Notes under the pieces: model-generated | What the model was told of the DNA's origin: nothing | The model's database searches: none | Seen by the model: only the letters and a program-made list of their open reading frames with translations | DNA from: Candidatus Paracaedibacteraceae bacterium | Lineage (GTDB): Bacteria > Pseudomonadota > Alphaproteobacteria > Paracaedibacterales > Paracaedibacteraceae | Direction of reading: 5' to 3' | Assembly (NCBI GenBank): GCA_019459505.1 | Contig: JAIBEV010000053.1 | Location: 1-62,906, forward strand | Length of the DNA stretch: 62,906 nucleotides | Position numbers and translations under genes: made by a program | Shown here: positions 45,100 through 54,060 of the stretch, in pieces | Layout of the letters: every line of letters begins with the position of its first letter | Numbering within the stretch: the first letter of the stretch is position 1

Positions 45100-47031
45100 A
45101 TGCAAACAAGCACACAAACGCTATCTTATGACTTTGATCAATTTGGACATTTAGTCCCCTTTATGCCCAATCCGAGCACCATTCCCTTCCCTCAAACCTT
45201 TGAAGAAAGGGAACTGTATCGTAAAAAAGCCCAGCGAACGCAAGCGCAGAAAATAAAAATTTCTGCCCTTACCCTTGATCCATCACGCGATGACCTCCTT
45301 ACAGATTTTGGCAAAGCAACCTTGGATGATCGCTATCTTCTTGACGGCGAGACCTACCAGCAGCTATTTGCTCGCGTTGCCTGCGCTTATGCTGATGATC
45401 GTCACCATGCGCAACGGTTATATGATTATATTTCCCGACTTTGGTTTATGCCGGCAACCCCCATCCTTTCAAATGGTGGCGCCAATCGAGGTTTGCCCAT
45501 TTCTTGCTTTTTGAATGCCATTCAAGATGATCTTCCGGCCATCGTCGACAAATGGGTGGAAAATGTCTTTCTGGCCTCTAATGGTGGCGGCGTGGGAACA
45601 TATTGGGGGAACATTCGTGGTTTAGGAGAATCCGTGGGCCGCGCGGGAAAGTCGTCAGGAATCATTCCCTTTATCCGCGTCATGGACTCTTTAACCCTTG
45701 CCATTAGCCAAGGATCCTTGCGTCGTGGATCGGCCGCTGTTTATCTGGATGTGCATCATCCTGAAATAGAAGAGTTTTTAGAAATTCGCAAACCATCGGG
45801 CGATTTCAACCGTAAGAGCCTTAACTTGCATCAGGGTGTTAACATCACCGACAATTTTATGCACGCTGTTATCAATGATGACGACTTTGATCTGTTAAGC
45901 CCCAAAACTAAAAAATCAATAAAAACAGTGAATGCTCGGCTCTTATTCCAAAAGATATTGGAAACACGGCTACAAACCGGTGAGCCTTATATCATTTTCA
46001 CGGATACGGCCAACAAAGCCCTAGCAAAACATCTCAAGAAATTAGGTCTATCCGTCACAATGTCAAATTTATGTAGTGAAATTCTTTTACCCACGGGCAT
46101 TGATCACTGGGGCAAGGATCGTACAGCAGTATGCTGCTTGTCATCCTTAAATGCCGAAAAATGGGATGAATGGCATGACCATCCTTTCATTATCGAAGAT
46201 ATCTTAAGATTTCTGGATAATGTGCTGCAGAATTTTATTGAGACAGCGCCAGAGTCAATGCAATCAGCTAAATACTCCGCCATGCGGGAACGGTCCATCG
46301 GATTAGGCTTGATGGGATTTCACTCCTTGCTGCAAGCCAAAAGAATCCCATTTGAAAGTGCCATGGCCAAATCCTGGAATATGAGGATCTTTAAACATAT
46401 GAAGAAAGCAGCGGATGCCGCGTCCGTCAAACTTGCTGAAGAACGGGGCCCCTGTCCTGATGCGGCTGAGTGTGGCTTTAAAACTCGCTTTAGCCATAAG
46501 ATTGCCATCGCTCCCACTGCCTCTATCAGCATCATTTGTGGGGGCACCAGCGCCTGTATTGAGCCAATTCCAGCCAATATTTACAATCATAAAACCCTAT
46601 CAGGGAATTTTATGGTCAGAAACAAATATCTAGAAGAACTATTGGAAGCTAAAAACCTTAATACAGAGGCAGTCTGGCAATCAATTATTGAAAAAGAAGG
46701 ATCGGTGCAACATCTTGAAGGCCTGACAATTGATGAAAAAAGTATTTTTAAAACAGCCTTTGAAATTGATCAACGCTGGATTATTGAATTGGCTGGCGAC
46801 CGGTCACCCTATATTTGTCAAGGACAATCCTTAAATCTATTTTTGAAATCTGATATCGACAAATGGGATCTTTTAATGCTGCATTGGACAGCCTGGGAAA
46901 AAGGTGTCAAAAGTCTTTATTATTGCCGCTCAAAATCTTTGCAACGAGCAGAATTTGCTGGTTCTCAACAGGAAGACATCCAGCAACAAACTCAAACAAC
47001 AGATTATGAAGAATGCCTTGCTTGCCAATAG
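45100..47031 (+). CDS. nrdA: Class I ribonucleotide reductase, large subunit NrdA (short, no ATP-cone)
   Basis: 643 aa from ATG 45100 (MQTSTQTLSYDFD), which has GAGGG 5 nt upstream; the open frame before it is leader. It reduces ribonucleotides to deoxyribonucleotides. Active-site Cys: PISCFLN, the thiyl-radical site NLCSEI (Asn-x-Cys-x-Glu) and AVCCLSSLN. The radical-transfer Tyr pair is in KSLYYCRS, and the C-terminal redox pair is CLACQ. Substrate-binding GSLRRGSAAVYLD and PTASISIICGG are present. The N-terminal ATP-cone (allosteric activity domain) of NrdA is missing. It is controlled by the upstream B12 riboswitch and co-transcribed with nrdB. Confidence 0.95.
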   Translation: MQTSTQTLSYDFDQFGHLVPFMPNPSTIPFPQTFEERELYRKKAQRTQAQKIKISALTLDPSRDDLLTDFGKATLDDRYLLDGETYQQLFARVACAYADDRHHAQRLYDYISRLWFMPATPILSNGGANRGLPISCFLNAIQDDLPAIVDKWVENVFLASNGGGVGTYWGNIRGLGESVGRAGKSSGIIPFIRVMDSLTLAISQGSLRRGSAAVYLDVHHPEIEEFLEIRKPSGDFNRKSLNLHQGVNITDNFMHAVINDDDFDLLSPKTKKSIKTVNARLLFQKILETRLQTGEPYIIFTDTANKALAKHLKKLGLSVTMSNLCSEILLPTGIDHWGKDRTAVCCLSSLNAEKWDEWHDHPFIIEDILRFLDNVLQNFIETAPESMQSAKYSAMRERSIGLGLMGFHSLLQAKRIPFESAMAKSWNMRIFKHMKKAADAASVKLAEERGPCPDAAECGFKTRFSHKIAIAPTASISIICGGTSACIEPIPANIYNHKTLSGNFMVRNKYLEELLEAKNLNTEAVWQSIIEKEGSVQHLEGLTIDEKSIFKTAFEIDQRWIIELAGDRSPYICQGQSLNLFLKSDIDKWDLLMLHWTAWEKGVKSLYYCRSKSLQRAEFAGSQQEDIQQQTQTTDYEECLACQ

Positions 47032-47041
47032 GAATACCCTG

Positions 47042-48130
47042 ATGAAAAAAAATTTTAGCCATATTGATCCTCGAACCTTAATTAACACGGGTCAAATAGG
47101 ATTGCTCGATACCACGGGCACCTATGATATTAACCGCTATGCATGGGCCTACCAAGCCTGGAAAAAGCAACAACAAATCCACTGGCTGGGTGAAGAAATT
47201 CCCTTAAGCGAAGATTTAAAAGACTGGACTTCAGACCGCCTTACAGTCGAAGAGCGAAATTTGTTGACCCAGATCTTTCGATTCTTTACTCAATCGGATA
47301 TTGAAGTTAGCGACAACTATTTTAAGCGTTATATTCCCATTTTTCAGCCCTTGGAAATTCAGATGATGATGGCGGCCTTCACAAATATGGAAACAGTTCA
47401 TATTGATGCCTATGCGTTGCTATTAAAAACTTTAGGCATGCCTCAGACTGAATTTTCTGCCTTTCGAGAATATACCGCCATGACAGCAAAGGCTGATTAT
47501 ATGCAAAGCTTTGGCACAAAAACTTGCGCAGACGTGGCTCGGACGCTCGCAATGTTTGGCGCCTTTACGGAAGGATTATCTCTTTTTGCCAGTTTTGCGA
47601 TGTTAATGAATTTTCCTCGATTCAATAAAATGAAAGGAATGGGACAAGTGGTTTCATGGTCTGTCCGCGATGAAAGCTTGCACTGCGAAAGTATGATTAA
47701 ATTGTACCACGAATGGGCCAAGGAAACAGGCTCCGTTACTCCATCAGTCAAAAATGATATTACAGATGTAGCTCAAACCATTATTCAGCTTGAGGACAAA
47801 TTCATTGAGCTTGCGTTTTCTTTAGGAGATGTCAATGGTATGGCCATGACGGATATGAAAAATTATATCCGCTATATCTGTGATTGGCGATTGATACAAT
47901 TACACCTCCCCACCCTGTTTGGCTATTTCGAACAATCAGGGACAGGACATAAACAACTTAAAGATCACCCCCTTCCCTGGCTACCTCTTGTCCTTAACGG
48001 CGTTGAGCATGCCAACTTTTTCGAAAATCGAGCAACAGAATACTCCAAAGCTGCCACGCAAGGCGAATGGCATGGAGATGAGGGAACATGGGCACGATTT
48101 GAAACATACAAAAGAAGGTCGATGGCGTAG
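47042..48130 (+). CDS. nrdB: Class I ribonucleotide reductase, small subunit NrdB
   Basis: 362 aa from ATG 47042 (MKKNFSHID), 10 nt after nrdA; the upstream frame overlaps nrdA. It carries the di-iron ligands and radical Tyr: first helix FFTQSDIEVSDNY (Asp/Glu region), METVHIDAY with Glu-x-x-His and Tyr at the radical position, and DESLHCESMIKLY (Glu-x-x-His). The Tyr is present, so this is the ordinary tyrosyl-radical type (Ia/b), not the Tyr-less Ic. The C-terminus contains RFETYKR, the region that docks to NrdA. It makes the oxygen-dependent, B12-independent enzyme with NrdA. Confidence 0.95.
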   Translation: MKKNFSHIDPRTLINTGQIGLLDTTGTYDINRYAWAYQAWKKQQQIHWLGEEIPLSEDLKDWTSDRLTVEERNLLTQIFRFFTQSDIEVSDNYFKRYIPIFQPLEIQMMMAAFTNMETVHIDAYALLLKTLGMPQTEFSAFREYTAMTAKADYMQSFGTKTCADVARTLAMFGAFTEGLSLFASFAMLMNFPRFNKMKGMGQVVSWSVRDESLHCESMIKLYHEWAKETGSVTPSVKNDITDVAQTIIQLEDKFIELAFSLGDVNGMAMTDMKNYIRYICDWRLIQLHLPTLFGYFEQSGTGHKQLKDHPLPWLPLVLNGVEHANFFENRATEYSKAATQGEWHGDEGTWARFETYKRRSMA

Positions 48131-48298
48131 GTTTTGAGCCCGACAAGTCTTTTCATTGTTTGAAAGGCTGGGGGACTAAAAAATTAGAAACTTGAAATGG
48201 AAATCTTCACAGAAATATTCTTTACAAAATTCTATAGAAGAGTAATGTAAGAGCATAAAAACAAACGGCTTTCCTCTAGCAGAAAGCTCAATAATTAA

Positions 48299-49393
48299 AT
48301 GGATACTATAATGCATGTAAACCCTTACCTATTTTTCTTGCTCAAAGATGGTGAATTTATTGTTTGGGATTATCTTCATCACGCCCAATTTGCTTTAGAG
48401 CCAGCGTATATGGAACGGTTAAAGCTTTGGTCCTTAAAGAAAATAGATTCACCCTCCCCTATTGATGCTGAGCTGGAAGAGGCTCAGTTAATCTCAAAAA
48501 CTCCCTTCAAAGAAGGCGACTGGGGGTGGGATGAGCTTTCTAAGATTTTCCATATAGGAACAAAAGATATTGCCGAACATTTAATCGGTCTAACCAAAGA
48601 AGAATGGACTGAGAATTATCTGACCTATTGTCAATCGATTGCCTCACACCCTCCTACTTTTCATATCCAAAGAGAAGGTAGCTCCATTGATTTACCACAG
48701 CCCAACCTTGCTTTACTCGAGCAGAGCGAATTCTTAGAGGTGGTAAAAAGACGGAAAACCAATCGATCTTTCAAGGGGGAACCTATTTCTCTGGACTATT
48801 TAAGCACTCTGCTGTTTGTTAGCCTAGGCCCTATTCATGAAAAATGGGCAGATTTAGAAGATAATGGTCTGCAAGTTTTAGGACGCCGTAAATCCTTTCC
48901 ATCAGCCGGCGGCCTCCATCCAGAAGAAGCTTATATTATTGCCCTCAGAGTGGAGGGTTTAACGCCGGGTATTTATCACTATGACTCGGTTGATCACCAT
49001 CTAACATTGATTGAAGAAAAGTCTGCTGAAGCTGAGCTCGTTCAGCTTTTATATGGCCAATATTTTGCAGAAGGACTAGCGGTGGGAATCTTTCTGACTT
49101 CCCGGTTTGAAAAAGGTTGGTGGAAATATCCTCATTCCCGCGGATATCGTATGACTTTAATTGATAGCGGCCATGCTTCTCAATCGATCTTACTGACCGC
49201 AACAGCCCTGGGGCTTGATACGTGGTTAACCGGCGCCTTTAGTGACTCACACGTCGAAGAGTTTTTATCTCTTAATTCTTTTACTGAACAGCCTTTATTT
49301 TTTATAGGGGTAGGACATGGAAATAATATGACCGTTGATCAGTATATGTTATCCCACTTAGAATCCATAGCACCAAGGCAACCTAAAGAATAA
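48299..49393 (+). CDS. SagB-type (nitroreductase-fold) dehydrogenase
   Basis: 364 aa; start ATG 48299, with a second in-frame ATG at 48311. The N-terminal part (about 1-140) resembles the helical leader of SagB/ThcOx-type proteins (PYLFFLLKDGEFIVWD). Then an FMN nitroreductase domain has RRKTNRSFKGEPI, SAGGLHPEEAYIIALR, GIYHYDSVDHHL, RGYRMTLIDSGHASQSILLT and FIGVGHG. SagB enzymes oxidise azolines in TOMM/thiazole-oxazole peptide pathways. No YcaO, SagC or precursor is visible here, so the substrate is open and an orphan redox role is possible. The gene is single, flanked by gaps. Confidence 0.72.
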   Translation: MDTIMHVNPYLFFLLKDGEFIVWDYLHHAQFALEPAYMERLKLWSLKKIDSPSPIDAELEEAQLISKTPFKEGDWGWDELSKIFHIGTKDIAEHLIGLTKEEWTENYLTYCQSIASHPPTFHIQREGSSIDLPQPNLALLEQSEFLEVVKRRKTNRSFKGEPISLDYLSTLLFVSLGPIHEKWADLEDNGLQVLGRRKSFPSAGGLHPEEAYIIALRVEGLTPGIYHYDSVDHHLTLIEEKSAEAELVQLLYGQYFAEGLAVGIFLTSRFEKGWWKYPHSRGYRMTLIDSGHASQSILLTATALGLDTWLTGAFSDSHVEEFLSLNSFTEQPLFFIGVGHGNNMTVDQYMLSHLESIAPRQPKE

Positions 49394-49460
49394 TTTTTTA
49401 AGCAAGGGCCTAAAGGGGATCATTCCTACAAACATAATTTGTTCTGTAAGGATGGCTGCA

Positions 49461-49530
49461 GAGAATTATCTCCTCATACTCCCCCTTTTAAGGGGGGTTA
49501 ACTCTTTCTATTTCTAAAAGAGATAATTCT
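49461..49530. repeat. Nested palindrome after the SagB-like gene
   Basis: Outer arms GAGAATTATCTC (49461-49472) and GAGATAATTCT (49520-49530) enclose an inner hairpin CCCCCT-TTTA-AGGGGG (49481-49496). It could act as a terminator or mRNA-end structure, or be a small palindromic repeat. No strong T-run follows. Confidence 0.5.
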
Positions 49531-49637
49531 TATCTAATAATCTCTCTTTGCATTTTAATTAAAATACTTTAGATTATTTTCAATTAATTTAATATTTAAA
49601 AAATTTTTTCAAATAATATAGGGAGGATGATTCCTAA

Positions 49638-50828
49638 ATGAAAATAATAATACATAGCTTTTTTGCCATCTATTTACTAACAGGTCTCCACCATAGTATC
49701 GCGATGGAATGGCCCTCTTCTTCTTCCGCCTCCCATTCCTTTATCCCCAACAGTGCGACCAAAAGACCTCGGCCTCAGGCAGAAAAAGAGATCCTTGTTC
49801 CCACTGAACGATCTCCGAAGAAAACTAAATCTGAAAGTTTTGACCCTTTTCTTCCCCTTAATGGTGGAAAATTAGAACTCCTCACAACCATAGAGGACCA
49901 TGATAATTTTTTTGTAGACGCCTTATCCAAAGCCCAACAGAGTATCCTAATTACCACTCATGCTCTCACCTCCATGGACGAAGAGATTTTTTCTCTTTTA
50001 CAAAAGAAATCTTCCGCAGGCTTAAAAATATGGATTTTTTCAGCAGAAATCGAAGAAGATATTGAAAGGGATTTAAAATCCCTTAGGATTTATCCCTGTC
50101 TTATGCCCATCCATGCCAAAATAATAGGAATCGACAATAAACTAGTGGCCCTGGGCTCGTTTAATTGGCTAAGTAAACAATATGATAACTCCATTGATCC
50201 TTCTATCGTTATCCATAATTCGCAAAGCGCCCAGAAAATATTACAAGAATTTTGGCAACGAAAAACAGATTACAAAAAACTGATAGAATTTGATGAGGAA
50301 GATGAGGCTGGGCTTGAGAGATACACTCACCAAATTAGTCGTAAGTTTTCAATAAATCCCAAGCCTCTTTCTATATCACCCCTTCCCTTCCAGATAGAAC
50401 TGCTCAGTACCCCCGATCAACATCATCAATTTCTGATAGAATGCTTTAAGCGCGCGGAGAAAAAGATTGTTATCTATAGCCGCTTTATCTCCAAAGACGC
50501 TCAATTCTTATACTCTCTCTTAGAGGCTCTTAACATTAATGCCTTTATACAAAGAGGAGGAATTTTAGAGATAATTTGCCAGAGGGCAACGGTAGAAGAA
50601 AGAATACTTAAACAAGCGTTAGCCGTCTATAAGATGATTTCTTGGATATCGGTTAATAGTCTTCATAGCAAAGCACTAATTGTGGATGATGGGAAAATAA
50701 CCACTGTGGGATCCTATAATTGGTTCTCTTCTGCCATGGACTTTGGAGATGATTACGCCCTTTTAGAAACAACCCTTATTTTTAAAGGTCAAGGGGGCAG
50801 TTGGTTGGCAACAGGCTTACAGTTATAA
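49638..50828 (+). CDS. Secreted phospholipase D-like protein with two HKD motifs
   Basis: 396 aa. The signal peptide (IIIHSFFAIYLLTGLHHSIA) cleaves near residue 22. Residues 35-70 are Ser/Pro-rich with two basic, nuclear-localisation-like patches (TKRPRPQAEK, SPKKTKSES). Two PLD domains follow: H159-x-K161-x4-D166 (HAKIIGIDNK) and H343-x-K345-x4-D350 (HSKALIVDDG), each followed by a GSFNW/GSYNW element. Both active sites look intact, so a phosphodiesterase (lipid or nucleic acid) is expected. Export plus basic patches suggest action in the host, by inference. A GGAGGATG-type ribosome-binding site precedes the ATG. Confidence 0.85.
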   Translation: MKIIIHSFFAIYLLTGLHHSIAMEWPSSSSASHSFIPNSATKRPRPQAEKEILVPTERSPKKTKSESFDPFLPLNGGKLELLTTIEDHDNFFVDALSKAQQSILITTHALTSMDEEIFSLLQKKSSAGLKIWIFSAEIEEDIERDLKSLRIYPCLMPIHAKIIGIDNKLVALGSFNWLSKQYDNSIDPSIVIHNSQSAQKILQEFWQRKTDYKKLIEFDEEDEAGLERYTHQISRKFSINPKPLSISPLPFQIELLSTPDQHHQFLIECFKRAEKKIVIYSRFISKDAQFLYSLLEALNINAFIQRGGILEIICQRATVEERILKQALAVYKMISWISVNSLHSKALIVDDGKITTVGSYNWFSSAMDFGDDYALLETTLIFKGQGGSWLATGLQL

Positions 50829-51199
50829 TGCATTTAAGGGAAAAGAATTGCAGTCAGCAAAGCTGATAAGTAATTCTTAGTCTGCCAATTAACTTGAATC
50901 TCACCTCAGCAGGGATCAGATTTATGACATTGTAAGGTGCTTTAAACACATTTGTAATGGTTCTGTATAATGCCTATTTGCTCTAAAGGATACCGCATAA
51001 AGCCATCGGTCGTCCTTCAAATCACTGCGGCAGATAATCCTTTAAAGGAGGTAGCATTCTGTTTACTCAATAAATGTAATTAAATTATTAGCAACCAACA
51101 AATAAGGACTTGCGAATTCCTCTACCGAATGTGTTGAATAAAATTTTCCAATAGAAAGATCATAAAAGCGTCTTTATAATTATAAAGCCTTAGCTCTAT
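50829..51199. other. Gene-free interval with a long nested stem-loop
   Basis: Between two convergent secreted-protein genes. At 50984-51044, TAAAGGAT then CCGCA pair with TGCGG and ATCCTTTA (coordinates 50984-50991, 50993-50997, 51026-51030, 51037-51044), giving a two-part stem with an unpaired side. AAAGGAGGT (51044-51052) follows but no start codon fits. No gene is supported. Confidence 0.45.
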
Positions 51200-51964
51200 T
51201 TATTGAGTAATTACCTCTAATCCCTTTTCCTTAGCCTTAACAATAAACTCACTCAGCGCTTCAGAATCTATATTATTTGACGAGATATCAACTTCCTCTA
51301 AATGGGGCATCTCTAAAAGATAAGGTAAAGCTTCTTCATCCAATTGACAGGCTCTCATTTCTAGAAACTCTAGAGATGGAAATAGATCCTGAATCAGCCT
51401 TACTCCTTCATTTCCTAAAAATATGCAACTTACATTTAAGGTTGTCAAATCTAAACCTTTAAGCTTTTGTAAGCCTGCCGGCGTAACCTTATTAAAGTAT
51501 AAATTAAGATGAGAAAGATGTCTTATCTTCCCAATAAATTCTAATCCTTCCTCATCGAACCTATTATTGGATAAATTGAGTTTCCTTAAATGAGGAAAAA
51601 TAAGAAGGTGTTCTAAGAAATTATTGTCAAGAAGATTATCAGATAAATCGAGCCCTATTATAGTTTGAGTATGGGGTTGAAGAGCCATAATATCTGTTAT
51701 TGTCAAGTTTTGCTCAGCCAAATCCAACTCATAAGTAATATTAGTAGCTAATTGAGGCTGACCCGCCATCTCTTTTTCTGTATAAAATTCTATAACAATT
51801 CCGTTGAGTTTACTTATAATTTCAGGAATATCATGTAAATTGTGGCCAAAAGGAATCTCTTCGCCATCTTTATTTCCTATGATAGTGATGTCAGCTGAGT
51901 AAGCATTGAGGCTACCTACAGTCAGAAATAAAGAGCTTAAAAAGGGTAAGTAAAAATTTTTCAT
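51200..51964 (-). CDS. Secreted leucine-rich-repeat protein
   Basis: 254 aa. The signal peptide is NFYLPFLSSLFLTVGSLNAYSA (cleavage near 23). Five or six LRR units lie between about residues 90 and 245, with LxxLxLxxNxL-type motifs (IIGLDLSDNLLDNNFLEHLL, LRKLNLSNNRFDEEGLEF, LSHLNLYFNKVTPAGL, FLEMRACQLDEEAL, EEVDISSNNIDSEAL). The repeats are about 23 residues and resemble ribonuclease-inhibitor-like or bacterial LRR effectors. It probably mediates binding to host proteins, but no enzymatic domain is visible. It is monocistronic, and its upstream gap faces the decayed IS3 fragment. Confidence 0.8.
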   Translation of the reverse strand: MKNFYLPFLSSLFLTVGSLNAYSADITIIGNKDGEEIPFGHNLHDIPEIISKLNGIVIEFYTEKEMAGQPQLATNITYELDLAEQNLTITDIMALQPHTQTIIGLDLSDNLLDNNFLEHLLIFPHLRKLNLSNNRFDEEGLEFIGKIRHLSHLNLYFNKVTPAGLQKLKGLDLTTLNVSCIFLGNEGVRLIQDLFPSLEFLEMRACQLDEEALPYLLEMPHLEEVDISSNNIDSEALSEFIVKAKEKGLEVITQ

Positions 51965-52244
51965 GTATTTTTCCCTTAAAAATTTTATATATAAAGTTAT
52001 TTATTGATACCAGTTGTTATTTCAAAAAGTCAATCTACACACGGTTATTATCTCTCATAAGATTGATTACTATTTTTATAAAGTGCAGGAGATTAGGAAA
52101 GCTTCTTCTTTGTCTCCTCTTAAGCAATATTTTAAATGCAGGGCATTGGAAAAAGCTGTTATAGCTCAAAATTAAAAGGTGGCAAGCATACTTAGTTCAT
52201 ATTAAGGAGCCCATTTTACCTTAAAAGGTGGACTTCAAAAAATT
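51965..52244. other. Gene-free upstream region of the LRR gene
   Basis: AT-rich, with no supported gene. It holds the promoter region of the LRR gene and the left flank of the IS3 fragment. Confidence 0.4.
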
Positions 52245-52320
52245 GCCTAGCAGAGAATATCGATCAGAGACATATCACTGATAATGTCTACATTAAGGAG
52301 TTATGGCGGCAGTTGAAATA
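52245..52320 (+). mobile_element. IS3-family OrfB transposase fragment
   Basis: A plus-strand fragment reads NIDQRHITDNVYIKELWRQL, matching the integrase core segment of IS3/IS150 transposases (DNxxIERLWRxxK). It then hits a stop, with KGRYLI in frame after it. Only about 25 codons survive. Confidence 0.55.
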
Positions 52321-52359
52321 GAAAGGACGCTATTTAATAGCTGATAATCAGTGAATGAT

Positions 52360-52402
52360 CATAAAGGGTTATTACCTTTGTGAGATGGTATAACCCTTTA
52401 TG
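52360..52402. terminator. Long imperfect hairpin, possible bidirectional terminator
   Basis: CATAAAGGGTTATTACC (52360-52376) pairs with GGTATAACCCTTTATG (52387-52402) with a single bulge. It lies 81 bp beyond the 3' end of the minus-strand Sel1 gene. T-tracts are modest. Confidence 0.5.
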
Positions 52403-52482
52403 ATTTCTTAAGCTTTAGTCCATCAACCATCTTGTAAGAGGCTGATTAAGGAGCGTAACGGATATGAGAATAACAGGTTAGG

Positions 52483-54060
52483 TTATCCATTATATCCTTG
52501 AGACTCAGCAGTACTCTCACTTAACCGAAGCAATCTGTTAACTTTTGACGGTTTTGATACCTGGGATAAGAGGGAGCAGTCCTTGCCCATACTCTGCAAC
52601 ATTGATAAAGCTTTGGTATGCCCTTGGCCCGCAGCATCTCTTAGCAGAGTGATTGCTTTCTCCTCGTTTTTATTAGCCTTTTCACCTTTAAGAAGAATTT
52701 GAGCCAGATAAAATTGAGCTTTTGCATAATTCTTATCTTTTGCTAAGTCTTCTAATTGGGCAAGAATAGATTCTGGTGTCACTCCCTGAAGCATTTGCGG
52801 TAAGTCTAAAAATTCCTTACACCAGCAACCTTCGTAGTTCATTCTTAATTTATAGAAATAAGCTCTTTTCCCCCACGAAGTTAATAAATGATTCTCTTCA
52901 AAGTCTAAAAGTTTAGACGCCTCTCTATCATTCTTGCCAATTTCCTTTCCTTTATAATAGGCAATTCCTAAATATGTTCTTGCCCTTTCACTGTGAGCAT
53001 AAGGATCGCGCGGATTTTGGATAGCTTGCTTCAAATAATTTATTCCTATTGCAGGAACTCGAAGAACTCCAAAGCCTTTTAAATACATCCTCCCAAGTCT
53101 ATACTGAGCCCAACATTCACCTTGATTACTTGCTTCTGTTAATAAATCCACTGCATCTTGAAGATAATTGTTATCTTTATAATACTGTAGATATATCTCA
53201 GATAATACGTTCATCATCCACTCTTTATTAAAGTCTTTTTCAACTGCTTTTTTAAAAAATTCAACAGCATGGGAAATATCTCCTTCACAATAAAAGGCTT
53301 TGCCCAACCAATAATAAGCCTTGATACGCCCTAAATCTCCCGCCTTTTCAAGGCATTCAATCGCCTTAGGGAAATTTTTTCGGTCTCCCGTAGCACGATA
53401 ATACGCTTTACCGAGTTCAAAGAGAGCTTGCTCATGTCCATGCTCCGCAGCTCGGCTAAGGAGCTCAATCTTCATCTTTTCTTTCTTAGACTGATCATAG
53501 CCTACGGCGAAGTGTCTCCCTAAATAGTATAGGGCCTCAGTCGAATTGGAACATCTGTGGTGATTCATCCATCCCCCTTCATAACCCCTATATAAATTAG
53601 CTGCCTTTTCAGGATCCCTATCAACCATAATACCCTCCTCATAACTAAGACCCATTCGCAATCTTGCCCCTTGGTGTCCCAGTTTAAAGGCTTGCTGATA
53701 ATAGTATGCAGCTTCCTCATGATCCGGTTCGTTCTGGATACCTTCTAAATATAATTCACCGAGCATATAATAATGGTGCGCTGGCCATTTGATTAGGTCT
53801 TCATCACATGTTAGGTCTTTCGCAGTAAATGATGCACCTTTAGTGGATATCTCACGAATCTTTTCCATAGAGTTTTTAAAATAGGCAGCTTTCTGTAAGG
53901 GTACATGTTCTTTACGCCCCGTAATAGTTTCACATACCTCAAATTCCGTTTCAGCAGGAGAAAAAATAGTAATCTCTTTTCCTTCCTTTTCCATGCTCCA
54001 GGCAACTATGGGTAAGACTTTAGCAAGCCCTATTAAAAACAAGAAGTTACGAATTTTCAT
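52483..54060 (-). CDS. Secreted Sel1-repeat protein, 525 aa
   Basis: The signal peptide (MKIRNFLFLIGLAKVLPIVAW) is followed by a linker and then about nine Sel1/TPR-like repeats of 36 residues (for example HEEAAYYYQQAFKLGHQGAR, ALFELGKAYYRATGDRKNF, YRLGRMYLKGFGVLRVPAIG). The repeats fill residues about 75-500, and the tail is polar. Such solenoids bind partner proteins. In amoeba- and cell-associated bacteria Sel1 proteins are common invasion or effector factors. It shares its exported-Sel1 design with the genes at 11675 and 41106, but lacks the F-box. The mature start region MEKEGKE may be the processed N-terminus. Confidence 0.82.
   Translation of the reverse strand: MKIRNFLFLIGLAKVLPIVAWSMEKEGKEITIFSPAETEFEVCETITGRKEHVPLQKAAYFKNSMEKIREISTKGASFTAKDLTCDEDLIKWPAHHYYMLGELYLEGIQNEPDHEEAAYYYQQAFKLGHQGARLRMGLSYEEGIMVDRDPEKAANLYRGYEGGWMNHHRCSNSTEALYYLGRHFAVGYDQSKKEKMKIELLSRAAEHGHEQALFELGKAYYRATGDRKNFPKAIECLEKAGDLGRIKAYYWLGKAFYCEGDISHAVEFFKKAVEKDFNKEWMMNVLSEIYLQYYKDNNYLQDAVDLLTEASNQGECWAQYRLGRMYLKGFGVLRVPAIGINYLKQAIQNPRDPYAHSERARTYLGIAYYKGKEIGKNDREASKLLDFEENHLLTSWGKRAYFYKLRMNYEGCWCKEFLDLPQMLQGVTPESILAQLEDLAKDKNYAKAQFYLAQILLKGEKANKNEEKAITLLRDAAGQGHTKALSMLQSMGKDCSLLSQVSKPSKVNRLLRLSESTAESQGYNG

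Noticed and set aside
50984-51044. tRNA or tmRNA in the effector gap
   Set aside because: No cloverleaf, no T-loop consensus and no CCA; only a nested stem-loop.
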